A stretch of DNA of 64,000 bases from Nepenthes gracilis. Its lineage: Eukaryota; Streptophyta; Magnoliopsida; Caryophyllales; Nepenthaceae. The first letter of the stretch is position 1; each line of letters starts with the position of its first letter. The notes beneath the pieces were generated by a model. That model did not search any database. It was not told the origin of the DNA and saw nothing but the letters and a program-made list of their open reading frames with translations. This document shows, piece after piece, positions 1-14,578 of the stretch. The stretch covers positions 3,590,627 to 3,654,626 of the forward strand of contig BSYO01000035.1 of NCBI GenBank assembly GCA_033239525.1, in the 5' to 3' direction. The translations under genes and the position numbers were made by a program.

Positions 1-899
1 TTATTAAACCAGCTCGATATGAGTTGAAGGACTAGTTGACTTATAAAGCTTGCGTAGTCCAAAGGGCCACATCGGTTGTAAACTGAATATGTCATTTGAG
101 GAAATATTCCTACAACACAACTGCTACAAGCAAACTGACTAGATCGATCCTCAATTGTTCTAGTTACAATTTATTTCCCAAGAGTTAGGAAACATGGCAT
201 GATGGCATAGCATAAACTACACAAACTACTATGGTTATTCCTAAAGAGTTATTAGAATGTGCAAATATTGAAAAAAAAAAGAAAACTTATTCAAAAATAA
301 TTGAAGAGAAAGAGACCATTTCTCAGAAAGCGAAAACAAAATATCATTGAGAGAGGACCTTGAAGGAATTATGGAAGGCAATTTGTTACTCTGCTAAGGA
401 ATAGCTTACTCAACGAAAAACCTTCTTTGACCATTTCTATAATTACAAAGCTTTTAAATATAAAAGAACATATTGTGTATGAGACTAATTAGTGCTCACA
501 GAATCAACTGTAGAAATACCAATTCCATAGTACTTAAGTCTATACTCCAAAAATTGTTAGGAGTCTATCCTCCTTATCACATTTTTTTTGCTGTATAAAC
601 TTTTAGGCACAAAATACAGCCTTTCATAAGCCTATCTTCTGTCTTGTTTCCTCTTGCTGCTTAATTTATTTAGATCTTTATTGATTTAAGAATCGAAGGG
701 TAGCTTCTATAGTTAGTCCTGAATCTCTAAATATTTATTTTAGCACGTGGTATGTATAAGTCAAATTGTAAAATCTAAAAGTCCAATAAAAAATCTCGTA
801 GGTCAAATCCAAATTCATCTTTCATGGGACAACAATACAATAAGCTTAAAATCAAATAGAGACTAAACACTCAATTAGAATGTTTAAACAAATTGAAAA
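1..899. other. AT-rich intergenic stretch, no gene seen
   Basis: No open frame, RNA gene or recognisable domain can be supported here. The only recognisable element is the short string CCACATCGG near position 72. A similar string occurs in the large intron of the transporter gene (around 49450), and such strings are common in plant LTR-type repeats. Probably decayed repeat DNA. Confidence 0.4.
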
Positions 900-2169
900 T
901 ATATGGCAAACCGAACCCAAAATACCCAAACCCCACCTTGACCAACCACATGAAACCTCACATATAATTCAACACTATAATAAGATCTCATAAATAATAT
1001 ATCAATACTAAATGTCCATATTCTCGTGTACACTGGCATAAAAGTCTTGGTGCATTCAAAATTTTAAAGGATACAATCTGAAAAACAAATAATCATCTAA
1101 TGTTCACAAAAATAAATAAAATTTATCAAACTCTTAAAGAAAAAACCTGCTAGACTGCAAAATCATCTCTACTTGGTAATTTAATAGCAAATGTACAAAC
1201 TTTGGCTAGTACTATAATATTGCTTTAATTTAAAATTAATAAATATAAGGGTGAGCTTAATATCTAGTAAGTAACATAATCAATAATATAATATGAATAA
1301 TAACAATCTTAGATACATAATACTAAAGCATGCAAAATTAATAATAATGATAGAAGACTCAACAATAGTCCATTTGAGATTCTACTATTTATCGTAACTA
1401 TAGCTCAAAAGCATCTATAAAGAGCACTAAATTGATGGGTTTCATTGAACTTAAATATTATGAATACAATAGGGATTCTGTAAAATATAAATCTCAATAA
1501 TAATATAAGTTTTATTAAATTTATCTTAATAAAGGTTGTAATAATATGATATATCAAAATAATCTATTTAGATTTTATTCTAACGTTGTGAACCAAAAGT
1601 CATGTATTTATATCCCTATTGGCTAAGTAAATATCACGATGTAATCAACACTTGTAAGTTTGATATGTAACTAAATTTATAATCTCTTAAGACCTTACCA
1701 CTATGGGTGTGCAACTGTCTCAAACAAATCTTATATGAAAATTCCCATCTCTCTATATAGATTCTAGTTCAAGAGAATTTCCCAACTCTCTATATAGAAA
1801 TCAGTCTCAGATAATCTCATTTCTCTGAACATGTCAAACATAAAATCTCTTACTGTGATATATCTCGATACCATACTATATAATAGTCATATGATTATAA
1901 GTATCACTTCATAAAAGATAAACTTAATGTGGTGACTCTAGCCTGAATCATCAAACTCAGCTCAAACCGCTCATACAAAAAATCTCAAATTATAAAGCCA
2001 TTAAATATTCTGTCACAAACTTAGATTAAAAGTAGGTAATAACAATAATAATTAATAGTTTAAAAATCTATAAAATAAATTACCATCCAAAAAACATCCA
2101 AATATGATACCCAATTCCAAATCTAACCTATCAAATACCATAATAGCATTATCCATAATATGAACAATA
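900..2169 (-). repeat. Antisense LTR-like remnant (G)
   Basis: At 1571-1600 this stretch carries, in reverse orientation, a box that recurs in the other long LTRs of the window. Read on the minus strand it resembles GGTTCACGGTGGCAGAATAA. Near 1250 there is also a reverse-complemented GGCTCAC-like motif (ggtgagctt), another landmark of these LTRs. The boundaries are not visible and are estimates. No coding capacity is seen. It is most likely an old solo LTR or LTR fragment of the same broad gypsy group as elements B, C and D. Confidence 0.4.
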
Positions 2170-4543
<2,374 letters not shown>

Positions 4544-6085
4544 CTTTAATCAACTAGATATGTAATAGATGTTGGATGCTATAGACTATCTTATGGTTCT
4601 ATAAATTTTATACTCTTTGATATCATAATATTTTTATGCAATCTCATCTACCTAATAAAATAGTATTGTAAGAGACATGAACATCCATCAAATCCAAGAG
4701 AAAGCTAACCATGGATGTCCATACAAGAGTGCCCCCTCACTTTCCCACCTGACCAACTTTTACTTTATAAAAGTCAACTCGAGGTTATTGAACTCTAATT
4801 GTTCTTAAATACTTTTAGGATACATTTACACTAAATTATATACCTAACTTTTCTAAATTTGGCTCACTACTTGGCCACTAAGGGAAAAAGACCTTTACAT
4901 GTATAATCTTTTATATTATAAGCCTTTATTTCTATAATTTTTTATACGATCATTTTGTAGCATAAAATGACAAATTAATCACTCGACTAATATCTCTAAA
5001 GCCCATGACCAACTATTCTTTTCCACTAAAAGATGGCTATTCTTTTTTCTACACTTAGTACATTAATTAATATGTACATCCAAGGTTTACTAAACACCAT
5101 CATACAAATTGTATTCAAGTATGTAGATAAGCCATACTTAGCTCCTATACCACTTGACTACTTCACTTATTTATCATAGATATAAACAATTTGATATGTA
5201 AAATATACAATTGGTCTTTTCTTCATATTATAAAGGCACATGACCATCTAAATTAACCCTGTTTCAATGTTATCTATTTTACATAACTAAATTACCATTT
5301 CCCCCTTGTGACTAAGGTCTTGGTCACACAGTAATTTTATCAATTTTCTAGATCTGCTAACATAATTTATTCAAATCATTAGAAAGTACATAGATCTTTC
5401 ACATACTAGATTATAAGCATACAAAATAGCAATCCAACACACCAAATGTCATGCTAGGCCCACAGCTAAAGAGAATATTTTTCACAACTTGATAGATCTA
5501 TTTACCTTTCATACGTTAAACTTTAGTAGGCATGTAAATCTAAGACATATTATAAAATGGGCATGAAAAATGTTATATTAACATCCAACTTAACATGCTC
5601 AAGCCACGGTCAATGGGTATATTTTACTACCTTATAGATGTACTCACATATGATACTTTAGTCATTAGAAGACATGAAAATCTATAACATATTAAATTAT
5701 AAGCATGTAAAATTAGCCGTAGACCTTTAAAATAGTCACTCACGCAACGGCCAAAGGGATCCTTGTCCATCAAAAGACTTGTAGATCTACAACCTATCAA
5801 GAGAATGGCATAAAAGATTTACAAGTGACACTTAAAATAATCATACAAGGTCATAGCTAAAGGAGAATATCTTACTCTTTCATATACTTGCATATTATTT
5901 CATGGATCTCACCTTTTTTTTAACCTTGAATATATAGATCTGCCAATGCTACTCAAGATCCATTTGATCAATATGAAAGCCAAATTGTGACAATTATAAA
6001 ATTTTGAAAAAAAGCTCATAATTATTATAATAGAAGACTTAAAAATCAAAACACTAAAGAGAGATAAGAAATGAGTTATAAAAAC
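4544..6085. repeat. AT-rich stretch with a faint degenerate repeat
   Basis: No gene is seen. Between about 5388 and 5830 a diverged motif recurs four times at spacings of roughly 110-150 bp (around 5388, 5528, 5672 and 5775). The motif contains an AGATCT-like core followed by a text like CATATTAAATTATAAGCATG. It looks like an old tandem repeat or an internally repeated LTR. The unit is too diverged to define by eye. Confidence 0.35.
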
Positions 6086-8730
6086 ACTTTGAGATTGTGT
6101 GTGGATTATCGGGAGTTAAATAAAATCACTATTAAAAATAAATATCATTTGCCTAGGATCGATGATCTTTTTGACCAGTTACAGGGAGCCTGCGTATTTT
6201 CTAAGATTGATCTTCGATCTAGATTTCATCAGCTTTGGATTAAGTAGGAGGATGTGGCAAAAACGGCATTCCAAATGAGGTATGGCCACCACGAGTTTAT
6301 AGTAATGCTGTTTGGGTTAACAAACGCTCCTGTCACCTTTATAGATTTAATGAACTGAGTCTTTCAGCCTTATTTGGATAAATTTATGGTAGTCTTTATC
6401 AATGATATCATTATCTAATCTAAGATTAATAAACAGCATGAGGGGCATTTAAGAACTGTGCTCCAAACTTTTGAGAGCATAAGTTATTTACAAAACTAAA
6501 TAACTGTGAATTTTGATTGGATAAAGTAGGATTCCTAGGCCATATTATTTCTAAGAATGCTATTTTGGTCGATCTGAGAAAGATTGAGGCTGTTGTAAAT
6601 TGAAGTCATCCGACTTCAGTGATCGAGGTTGGAAGTTTTTGGGCATGGCTGGATATTATTGTAGATTCGTGGAGAATTTTTTTCGAATTGCTATGCCACT
6701 CACCTAGTTAACAAAAAAGAATGCTGAATTTGAATGGATCAAGGAATGTGAGCAAAGTTTTCAAACACTAAATGACCGATTAACCATTGCCCTGATTTTG
6801 ATTATTCCGAATAGAATGGGTGGATTGTTAGTTTGCTGTGATGCCTCTAAGATTGGGCTGGGTTGCGTCCTAATGCAATACGGGAAGGTGATTGCTTATG
6901 GATCCCGATAATTAAAGGTTCATGAAAGAAATTATCCAACACATGATTTAGAACTAGTTGTCATGGTGTTTGCATTGAAAATCTAGAGACATTATCTGTA
7001 CGGCGAGAAATGTTTTATAAATTCTGACCATAAGAGCTTAAAGTATTTATTTTTATAAAATGAGTTAAATATGAGGCAGAGGTGGTGGATCAAATTTCTA
7101 AACAACTATGACCATGAGATCCTTTATCAGCCGGGGAAAACCAATGTGGTGGCTGATACTTTGAGTCACCGATCAAACTTTATGGTGAGACTATAGATTA
7201 AGGAGATGGAAATACTGGATTGCGTTAAGCATTGCAATATTCAGTGGTACATTAAAGGTAATCGGATGCTACTATCTTATCTTCAAGTACAGTCAGAGGT
7301 GTTATAGAGAATCAAAGAAGGGCAAATGAATGTCCCTTTCTTGATGGAGATTGCAGGAAACTTAGAGAAGGACTCCAAAGTGGATTTTAATATTCGGGCT
7401 GATGGAATCCTGAGATTTAAGGATCAGTTGTGTGTACCTGAAAATAATGAGCTTAAGGAAGAAATTATGAGAGAAACCCACCGAACCAGATATACACTTC
7501 ACCCTAAAATTAATAAAATGCACTAGGATTTGATAAAACTATTCTGGTAGAGAAATATGAAAAAGAAAATTTTAACTTTTGTGAATAAATATCTTATTTG
7601 TTAGCAGTTGAAGGCTAAGAGAAGGAAACCGGCTGGATTGTTGTAATCGATACCCATCCCAAGTTGGAAATTGGAGGAAATTGCGATGGATTTTGTATTT
7701 GATTTGCCCTAAACTTCAAAGAACCACGACACCATATGGGTTATCATTGACAGGATGACCGAATCGGCCCATTTCTTAGTGATTCGGATGACCGACTCCC
7801 TGGATCAATTGGCGAGGCTTTATATTAATGAGATTGTTAGGCTCCATGGTGTGGTAGCTTCAATTGTATCCGACGAAAACTCAAGATTTGTCTCAAAATT
7901 TTGGGAAAGCTTATAGCGAAAATTGGGGATAGGATCGAAACTCAACACAACTGATTATCCCCAAACAGATGGTCAATTGAAGCGCACCATTCAAATCTTA
8001 GAGGACATGTTAAGGGCCTTAATTTTAGAGATGAAGGGTGGCTGGGATTTTCACTTGGTTCTAGCAGAATTTGCTTATAATAGTAGTTACAAGGCAAGTA
8101 TTGGTATGACACCGTTTGAAGCCCTATATGAGAAGAAATGTCGATCGCCTATTCACTGGAAAGAAACAGGAAATAGGCGACTATTTGGTCTAGAAATTAT
8201 TAAGAAAATGATAGAAAAAATCAGGTTGATACATGAAAATTCAAAAGTAGCTCAAAGTAGGCAGAAGAGCTATGCGGACAAAAAAAGATCAGCACTGAAG
8301 TTTAAAATTGATGATTTTGTATTTCTGAAGGTATCACCATCAAAAGGGACGATTCGATTTGGAGTTAAAGGAAAGTTAAAATCGAGGTTTATAGGGCTCT
8401 TTGACATTTTGGAAAAAGTTGGCAAAGTAGCATACCGGTTCGCCTTGCCTCCAAATTTGGCTGAGGTTCATGACTTGTTTATGTATCCATGCTTCGTAAA
8501 TATGTCCACAATCCAACATATGTAATAGATTCGGAGCCACTAACTATTGGAGAAAACTTATCTTATATTGAGAAAACATTGCAGATTTTAGACCGAAGGA
8601 ATCAAATATTGTGTACCAAGACCATCCTTCTAGTAAAAGTCTTATGGAGAAATCACTTTCCTAAGCAAGCCACATGGGAACGTGAAGCAGAAATTCGGAG
8701 CAAGTACCCAAAACTATTCCAATCAGGGAT
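6086..8730 (+). pseudogene. Decayed Ty3/gypsy pol (element A): RT, RNase H, integrase, chromodomain-like tail
   Basis: The conceptual translation, across many stops and frame changes, gives the usual gypsy order. Reverse transcriptase starts at [17 protein letters not shown] (about 6097). RNase H includes CCDASKIGLGCVLMQYGK (about 6835) and NSDHKSLKYLF (about 7020). Integrase includes HPKINKMH (about 7500), IPIPSWKLEEIAMDF (about 7660) and YPQTDGQLKRTIQILEDML (about 7958). A post-integrase region reads VLWRNHFPKQATWE (about 8640). The catalytic RT motif reads VVFINDI instead of the family FIDDI, so one metal-binding Asp is lost. Stops lie in RT, RNase H and integrase. The 5' part (gag, protease) is absent: homology starts abruptly in RT. 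It lies directly upstream of LTR A in the order expected for a 3' half element. The tail suggests a chromovirus (inference). Confidence 0.9.
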
Positions 8731-8786
8731 GTGTATATATAAGTATTGTTTAATTTTGAGAATGAAATTTTATAAGTAGAGAAAAT

Positions 8787-9029
8787 TGTAAGGACCGGGT
8801 TTTTAGGATTTAGTCACTCATGACCCCAACAGAAAAGAAATCGACCGAGGTAACATGAAGGCCGGTTAAGAAGTGTTGACTAGAAATAAAGTGTTAACTG
8901 AAAATTTTGTGTTGATCGGAACTAGGTAGTTAACCGAAAATTTTGTGTTGACTAGAAATATAGTGTTGATCGAAATTAGGAAGTTAACCCAAAATAACCA
9001 TGAACCGTGATCTGTCAATAAACAGTATC
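8787..9029 (+). repeat. 3' LTR of gypsy element A, first segment
   Basis: A TG-initial sequence (TGTAAGGACCGGG) begins 57 bp after the end of pol homology, where the 3' LTR should start. It includes a local repeat of GTGTTGACTAGAAATA- and AACCGAAAATTTTGTGTTGA-like strings (about 8870-8990). It stops at 9029, where antisense LTR B begins. The remainder of the LTR resumes at about 22211. The start is well placed relative to pol. The junction with B is good to a few bases. Confidence 0.6.
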
Positions 9030-10139
9030 TGAGACAATTCAAATCCAAAATCCATAATTAATATCCAAATCTGATCACATAGGAGAAATTTTTATCTCAA
9101 ATCAATATATAGCACATCTACAATAGATAAAAATATAAATATAATAATCTAAACATCCTTACACCAACGATAAATCTGAAAAAAAATATATAGCCCCATA
9201 AATTCTAACAAAATAAAGCAAAATATTAAAATATATCTCTAGAGTATAAAATTAACACTCTCTTCCGTTGGGCCTCAATATTTCTTGCCACAACCTTTTA
9301 TCCAACTCTAGAATTATCATATCTATGCCTGCTATTTTGAAAGAAGGAAAAATAATAAGAGTGAGCCAAATACCAAACAAGTGATAACAAATCTAAAAAC
9401 AATAAGGAATGATAATAAATATATCAAATATACAATATATAACGTATGCCAAGAATCATGAACAATAATACAATATCTAACAGATTAATATACCCAAGAA
9501 AATATATTTCATCGCATCTACAATTCAAATATATAAGAAAGACATGTCACTCTAAATAATGATATGACAAATATCATAAGATTTTACCAATAAGAGGCAA
9601 GATCCCTCAGAATCCGATTTCACAAGAAATAAAAAGGATTTCTTGGTCCGAATATCAGTATGAACAACTTGAAAATCGAATAACAATAAGCATGGATTCC
9701 ATTGAATCCGAATATCGTAAAACCCGACACATGAATTCTACCGATTATAACTCATGGATTCAATTGAATCCCAAACCCATGAGGTATTACAACGATAAAA
9801 TATCATAATGAATCTCCTTGGACCTTATTCTTTCACCGTGAACCAAAGGTCGCGTATTTACACCCTTAATGGTTGGGTAAGTACGATGAGGTTATCCATG
9901 ATATTCTCACAATCCCTACAGTCTTCCCAGAGGTTATACTCGTAGTATACCCATACTATCCGTGATACCCTTCGCCAAATGATATTCCTGACATCATCTT
10001 TTATAATAGTCACATGACTATAAGTATCTATTCATAATAAATAATATATCTCATTATCACTAATATATGAAAATTAGTATCGGATAAGTGTAGACTACGC
10101 TAAGGTATTATAACCTTCCATTCAACTAGATACTTTAGT
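9030..10139 (-). repeat. Antisense LTR B, left (3'-terminal) segment
   Basis: This is the reverse complement of the distal part of the element C LTR, with many substitutions. On the minus strand it shows ATTGAGGCCCA, GGCTCACTC (reverse complement at 9358-9368), the box at 9821-9850 and the string after it that ends at the C insertion point. Text near 10085-10139 (ATCGGATAAGTGTAGACTACGC...) matches 11825-11880 in reverse complement. The matching continuation is at 20422. Together the two pieces make about 2.9 kb, close to the 2.8 kb of the intact C LTRs. So B is an LTR of a sister family that was hit by C. Confidence 0.8.
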
Positions 10140-10208
10140 TGTGACATTCCGGATATTTTAAATTTAATATAAATTATATATAACAAATATATTTAAAAAA
10201 AGGATTAA

Positions 10209-10260
<52 letters not shown>

Positions 10261-12963
10261 GGAAGAACTGAGCGAAGAAGAAGGAGAGGAAAGAGGGAGA
10301 AACGGCCGGCCAATCTCTGCAATGCCTTCTCCTTCTCCTGCTGACCGGTCGAAATAATTTCTTCCCTTCTTCCTCTCGGTCGTCAATGACGTTTTTTGCC
10401 CTCCCCGTTTCTTCATCGCTTCAAAAATCACTGCTTTCTTTTTTTTTCCTTCTGCTTCTTCTTCTGTTATGGTTGCGGGAAAAATCGGGGAAAGCAGGAG
10501 CAAGAAAAGCGTGGCCCATGGTTTTTCACTGCTGTCGCTGCCAAGGATTGTCACCGGAATTGTCAAAGCCGCCGTCGTTGGAATTTTTCATTAATCTGGC
10601 AATTTGATTTGAGTTTCTTACAATAATCCGTGAATTTTCTTCTCCAATTTTTATGTCCATTCCTTTTGATTGTGTATCCGGATGATGAAAGAATTATTGT
10701 ATGTGGGTAAATTTTGGAGGATTGTAATTAAAATTAGGCCGTTGATGAGAAATTGGGAAAACAGAGCTTCGACTCTGTCGAGGAATCCCTAAGAAATTTA
10801 TGTGATTTGGTGCTCAAAATAATTAGTATATAAAATTTACAGTCCTCTGTTAAATCATGGGAGTTAAAATTTTCATTTCAAGGATTTGATTTTGAAAAAT
10901 TTTGGTTTAGTGAAGTTAGGGCAAAAAGAGCCCTTGGCTCAATGGAAACAGCAATTTAGGCTACCGTTAAAATTAAGGCTTAAGGTTTAAAATCTTCATA
11001 CAATGAAGATACACAATTTCTAATTTACATGAGGGATAGTTTAATTGGTGATAAGTTGAGGAATTGAGAAGGAACAGTCGCCAATTGACTCCTGAAAAAT
11101 GAAGATGATATGCGTGCATCTGTGTTGTGGGTGTGGATCAGTAGGCATGTGTCTGTGTTGTCTACTGGCATTGTGCTACCATGTACGTGTAGGTGTGTGT
11201 ATGTGCAGGTGTGGCTTTGTGGGTGTGTGGGTAGAGTGTGATGTATGCCGTAATTATGTTGTTTATATGTAAGTGTATTTATGTGAATATATATATGGGA
11301 AATGGCAGATTTAAATCAGTAGATGTGGAAGTGTATATTGTCTATGCGTGTAGCCGTGTGAGTGTGTGGGTGGCCGAGTGTGTGTATCTATATATTGAAA
11401 TTGTTAATTATTTAAGGAGAAGGTTATCGGTAATTATTATTTTGATGGGATTATTATGGAATTAGTTGGAATAGTTAAAGAAGATGAGAATTGTATGTTA
11501 GTTTGATAACGATAAAATTTAGGATATTTTTTGGCCTTAGAGATAATTTTGAGACACCAAATTAGTTAGAAGAATTTAATAAAATATTAAAGCATTCGAT
11601 CGAACATTTGAAATATCCTTGGTACCGTTACTTTCCTCCCGATAATGTCATTATTTGTGTCATCTTTGAATTGTGTGTGTATAATCTTTATCAACACCGA
11701 ACGATAAATTTTTTATTGAAATTGTAAAGCTTTCTTTGTGTCATATTTGATAGCGTGAGTAGTTGAGTTATTGACTTTCTATGATCAAAGTTAAGGAGAG
11801 CGAATAAAAATACTAAGGTATCTAGTTTAATGAGAGGTTACAACACCTTAACGTGGTCTACACTTATCCAATACTGATTTTCGTATCATGGTGGTAATGA
11901 GGTATATTATTTACTGTGGAGGAATACTTATAACCATGTGACCATCGTAGGAGATAATATCAGAGATATCATTTGGCGAGGGGTATCACAGATTTTATTG
12001 GCATGCTAAGGGTATAACCTCTAGGAGGACTGTAGGGGTAGTGGGATATCATAGATAACCTCGTTGCACTTACCTAACCGTTGGGGGCATAAATACGTCG
12101 TCTTTAGTTCATGATGGCAGAATAAGGTCCAACGAGATTTATTGTGATATTCGTTATTTTCATACCTCATGAGTTTGAAATTTGGTTGAATTCACGTGTT
12201 ATATTTAGTAGAATTCATGGGTCAAATTTTACTATATTCAAATTCAGTGGAATTCATGTTATTTCTTTGTATTCGGATTTCAGGTTGTTCATGCAAATAT
12301 TCAGACCCAGAGATCCCTTTTATTTCTTGTGCGATCATATTTTGAGAGATCTTGCTTCTTGTTGATGAAATTTTATGATCTTTGTTACATCAGTATTTGG
12401 AGTAATCCACCTTTCTTAAGCATTTGAATCATAAATGTGATGAATTGTATATTCTTAGAAATATATTGATCTGTTAGATATTGTATTATTATTTGTAATT
12501 TTTGCTATACATAATATATTGTATATTTTAGATCTTTATTATTATTTCCTATTTATTTTCGGATTTGATGTCACTTGTTGGGTATTTGGCTCACTCTTTT
12601 TATTTTTCTTTTATCCAATATAGTAGGCTAGATGAGGATGACTCTAGAATTGAGTAAAGAATTGTGGCGAGATAGATTGAGGCCCAATTGGACATAGTAT
12701 TGAAATAATACTCTAGAGATATATTTTGATATTTTGCTTCTTTTTGTTTGGATATTTTTGATACTATGTAGTTCTTTTTCGGATTTATTTTCATATGAGA
12801 ATATTTGAATTATTATGGTTGTATTTTATTAGTTGGGGATGCACTAAAAATACATACATACATACATACATATATATATATATATATGTTAGTTGAGAAT
12901 TTACATTTATTTTATATGATTAGGTTGGAACATTAGTTATGGATTTGAGTTAGGAATGTCACA
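10140..12963 (+). repeat. 5' LTR of gypsy element C
   Basis: It begins TGTGACATTCCGG and ends GGAATGTCACA. From its start it holds an (AAT)n run (10210-10259), a C/T-rich transcribed-looking zone (10300-10600), a GT-rich tract (11110-11400), a conserved box at 12103-12130 and a GGCTCACTC plus pyrimidine-rich tract ending in TAG (12588-12623). It aligns with 17653-20421 along its whole length. No protein is encoded. Several short frames of 60-130 codons are composition artefacts. Confidence 0.92.
10210..10259. repeat. (AAT)n microsatellite in the 5' LTR of C
   Basis: About 16-17 perfect AAT units lie 70 bp inside the LTR start. The 3' LTR has the same array but shorter (17725-17749), so it has changed length since insertion. 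Confidence 0.95.
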
Positions 12964-12970
12964 ACTTTTA

Positions 12971-12982
12971 TGGTATTAGAAT
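12971..12982 (+). other. Primer-binding site of element C (initiator Met tRNA type)
   Basis: TGGTATTAGAAT starts 7 bp after the 5' LTR. It resembles TGGTATCAGAGC, the usual plant retrotransposon site complementary to the 3' end of initiator methionine tRNA, with mutations. Confidence 0.7.
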
Positions 12983-13250
12983 TAAAATGCTGTGAGAGTA
13001 TTGAGGATTTTAGGAATGTTGATATTTGGCAATGTTAGACAATTCGGTGATATTGGAGGACCTAGGGTCATTTTTTTAGAGCTTTCGGCCATGATTAAGA
13101 ACAATATAGACAGAGAAATATATATAATAAATAAATAGTAATAATTTAAAATATTAAATTATTTTATTCTATTGCAGCGATGTTTAACTAGGATAGCATC
13201 CACCGTGGGAGTTCAAGGGAGGCCCAGGACCGTTAGCGGCACCTGCTGAT

Positions 13251-14180
13251 ATGGCCAGGGTAGTTGATACTCTACACCAGCTCACTAGATTGGTGACTCA
13301 GGCTGTTGGAGCACAAGTTCTGGGACACGCATCGGCAAAGAAGAAAAAGAAGAATAAGAAGAAGAGGAATCTATTTAAAGATTTCATGGATTGGAGACTT
13401 TCGAAATTCATGGGAGAGCTAGACCCTACTGAAGCCGACTATTGGATGGCAAGACTAAAAAAAGCTTTCGCAGTGATTGAGTGTCCTTCTATTGATCAGG
13501 TTCACTTTGCTGCGTATAAGCTTAGTGGTGAGGTAGAACATTGGTGGAAGGCGAAATTACAAGAGCTTGGACCTGAGGCTGATTCTATCACTTGGGATGC
13601 ATTTCGAGAAATGTTTAATGACAAGTACTTTCCCAAGAATGTAAGGACCTGAAAGGAAAAAGAGTTTCTTCATTTAGAGCAAGGCTTGATGACGGTTTCC
13701 TAGTATGAGGCCAAGTTCAAAGAACTATCGCGTTATACTCCACACTTTGTTGCTGATAAGGTTCAGAAGGCAGAAAGGTTCTAACAGGGATTAGCATATC
13801 CTATTCATTGTCTTATTGCACCATTTGAGCTTCAGGATTTTGGAGTGATTTTTCGGAGGGCTCTGATTTTAGAGGAGTTGGACAGCAAGGCTCCGATACC
13901 CTTGCCGAGTACCAATGAAGCTACTAGACCGCCGACACATCAATCAAAGAAGCACAAGACGTGTTTCAAATGTGGGAAGTGGGGACATGTTTTTAGGGTC
14001 TGCCGAGTTAAGCAATTGACCCCTTCGATGCCATTGAAGACTGTGACTATTCCTCAGACATCAGAGACACTGCCAACTGGACCTATACCAGGTCTACAAT
14101 CTCGATCAATTATTTGCTACAGCTGTGGAGAGGCTGGACATTATTCTCGAGATTGTTGGGCTTCAGGGAAATTCGTACCA
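13251..14180 (+). pseudogene. Gypsy C gag (broken), with two CCHC zinc knuckles
   Basis: The translation shows a retrotransposon gag domain around FMGELDPTEADYWMARLKKA and EHWWKAKLQELG (about 13408-13570), then DAFREMFNDKYFP (about 13600). Stops interrupt it after NVRT (13650), near 13700 and near 13784. The C-terminal part continues in the frame open from 13845. Two nucleic-acid-binding knuckles are complete: CFKCGKWGHVFRVC (about 13960) and CYSCGEAGHYSRDC (about 14115), both CX2CX4HX4C. A lysine-rich stretch (about 13339-13365) precedes the gag core. Gag would form the virus-like particle and package the RNA. This copy cannot do so without readthrough. Confidence 0.88.
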
Positions 14181-14578
14181 CAAAGTAAGTCAAAGATTCC
14201 AATTTCAGGAAAAGTGTTCGCATTGATAGAGCAAGATGCCACAGCTTCCCCGACAGTTGTGGAAGGTATTCTTCCTATCTTTTCCATATCTACTCATGTG
14301 TTGATCGATTCTAGTTCCACCCATTCCTTTGTGTTACTGGCCTTTGCCGCAAGACTTGGGATAAAAGTGGCACCCTAAGATTTTATTTTATTAGTTTCGA
14401 CACCAGTTGGCGAGTCTATCCTACTCACTGAGGTGTACCCTTGATGCATTATTCATGTTGGTGATTATGAGTTGCCAGTTGATCTCATTCCATTAGGGAT
14501 GGTGAGTTTTTATATGATTTTAGAGATGGACTGGTTAGCTACCTACTATGCCCGAGTGGATTGTTTTTGAAAGTTTGT
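14181..14578 (+). pseudogene. Gypsy C aspartic protease region (broken)
   Basis: This follows the second zinc knuckle in frame. The active-site segment reads LIDSSSTHSF (about 14302-14330), where the family has D-S-G followed by A/T. The glycine and alanine are replaced by serines, so activity is doubtful even apart from the stops. Downstream text LPVDLIPLGM and ILEMDWLATYYARVDC (about 14472-14568) is the usual retropepsin-to-RT linker. Stops occur just after the active-site region (14376) and again near 14442 and 14568. Confidence 0.85.

Noticed and set aside
10174..10626. Overlapping frames of 73-130 codons near the start of the C 5' LTR
   Set aside because: They lie within an LTR, are dominated by the AAT array and a C/T-rich leader, and the equivalent frames in the 3' LTR differ.
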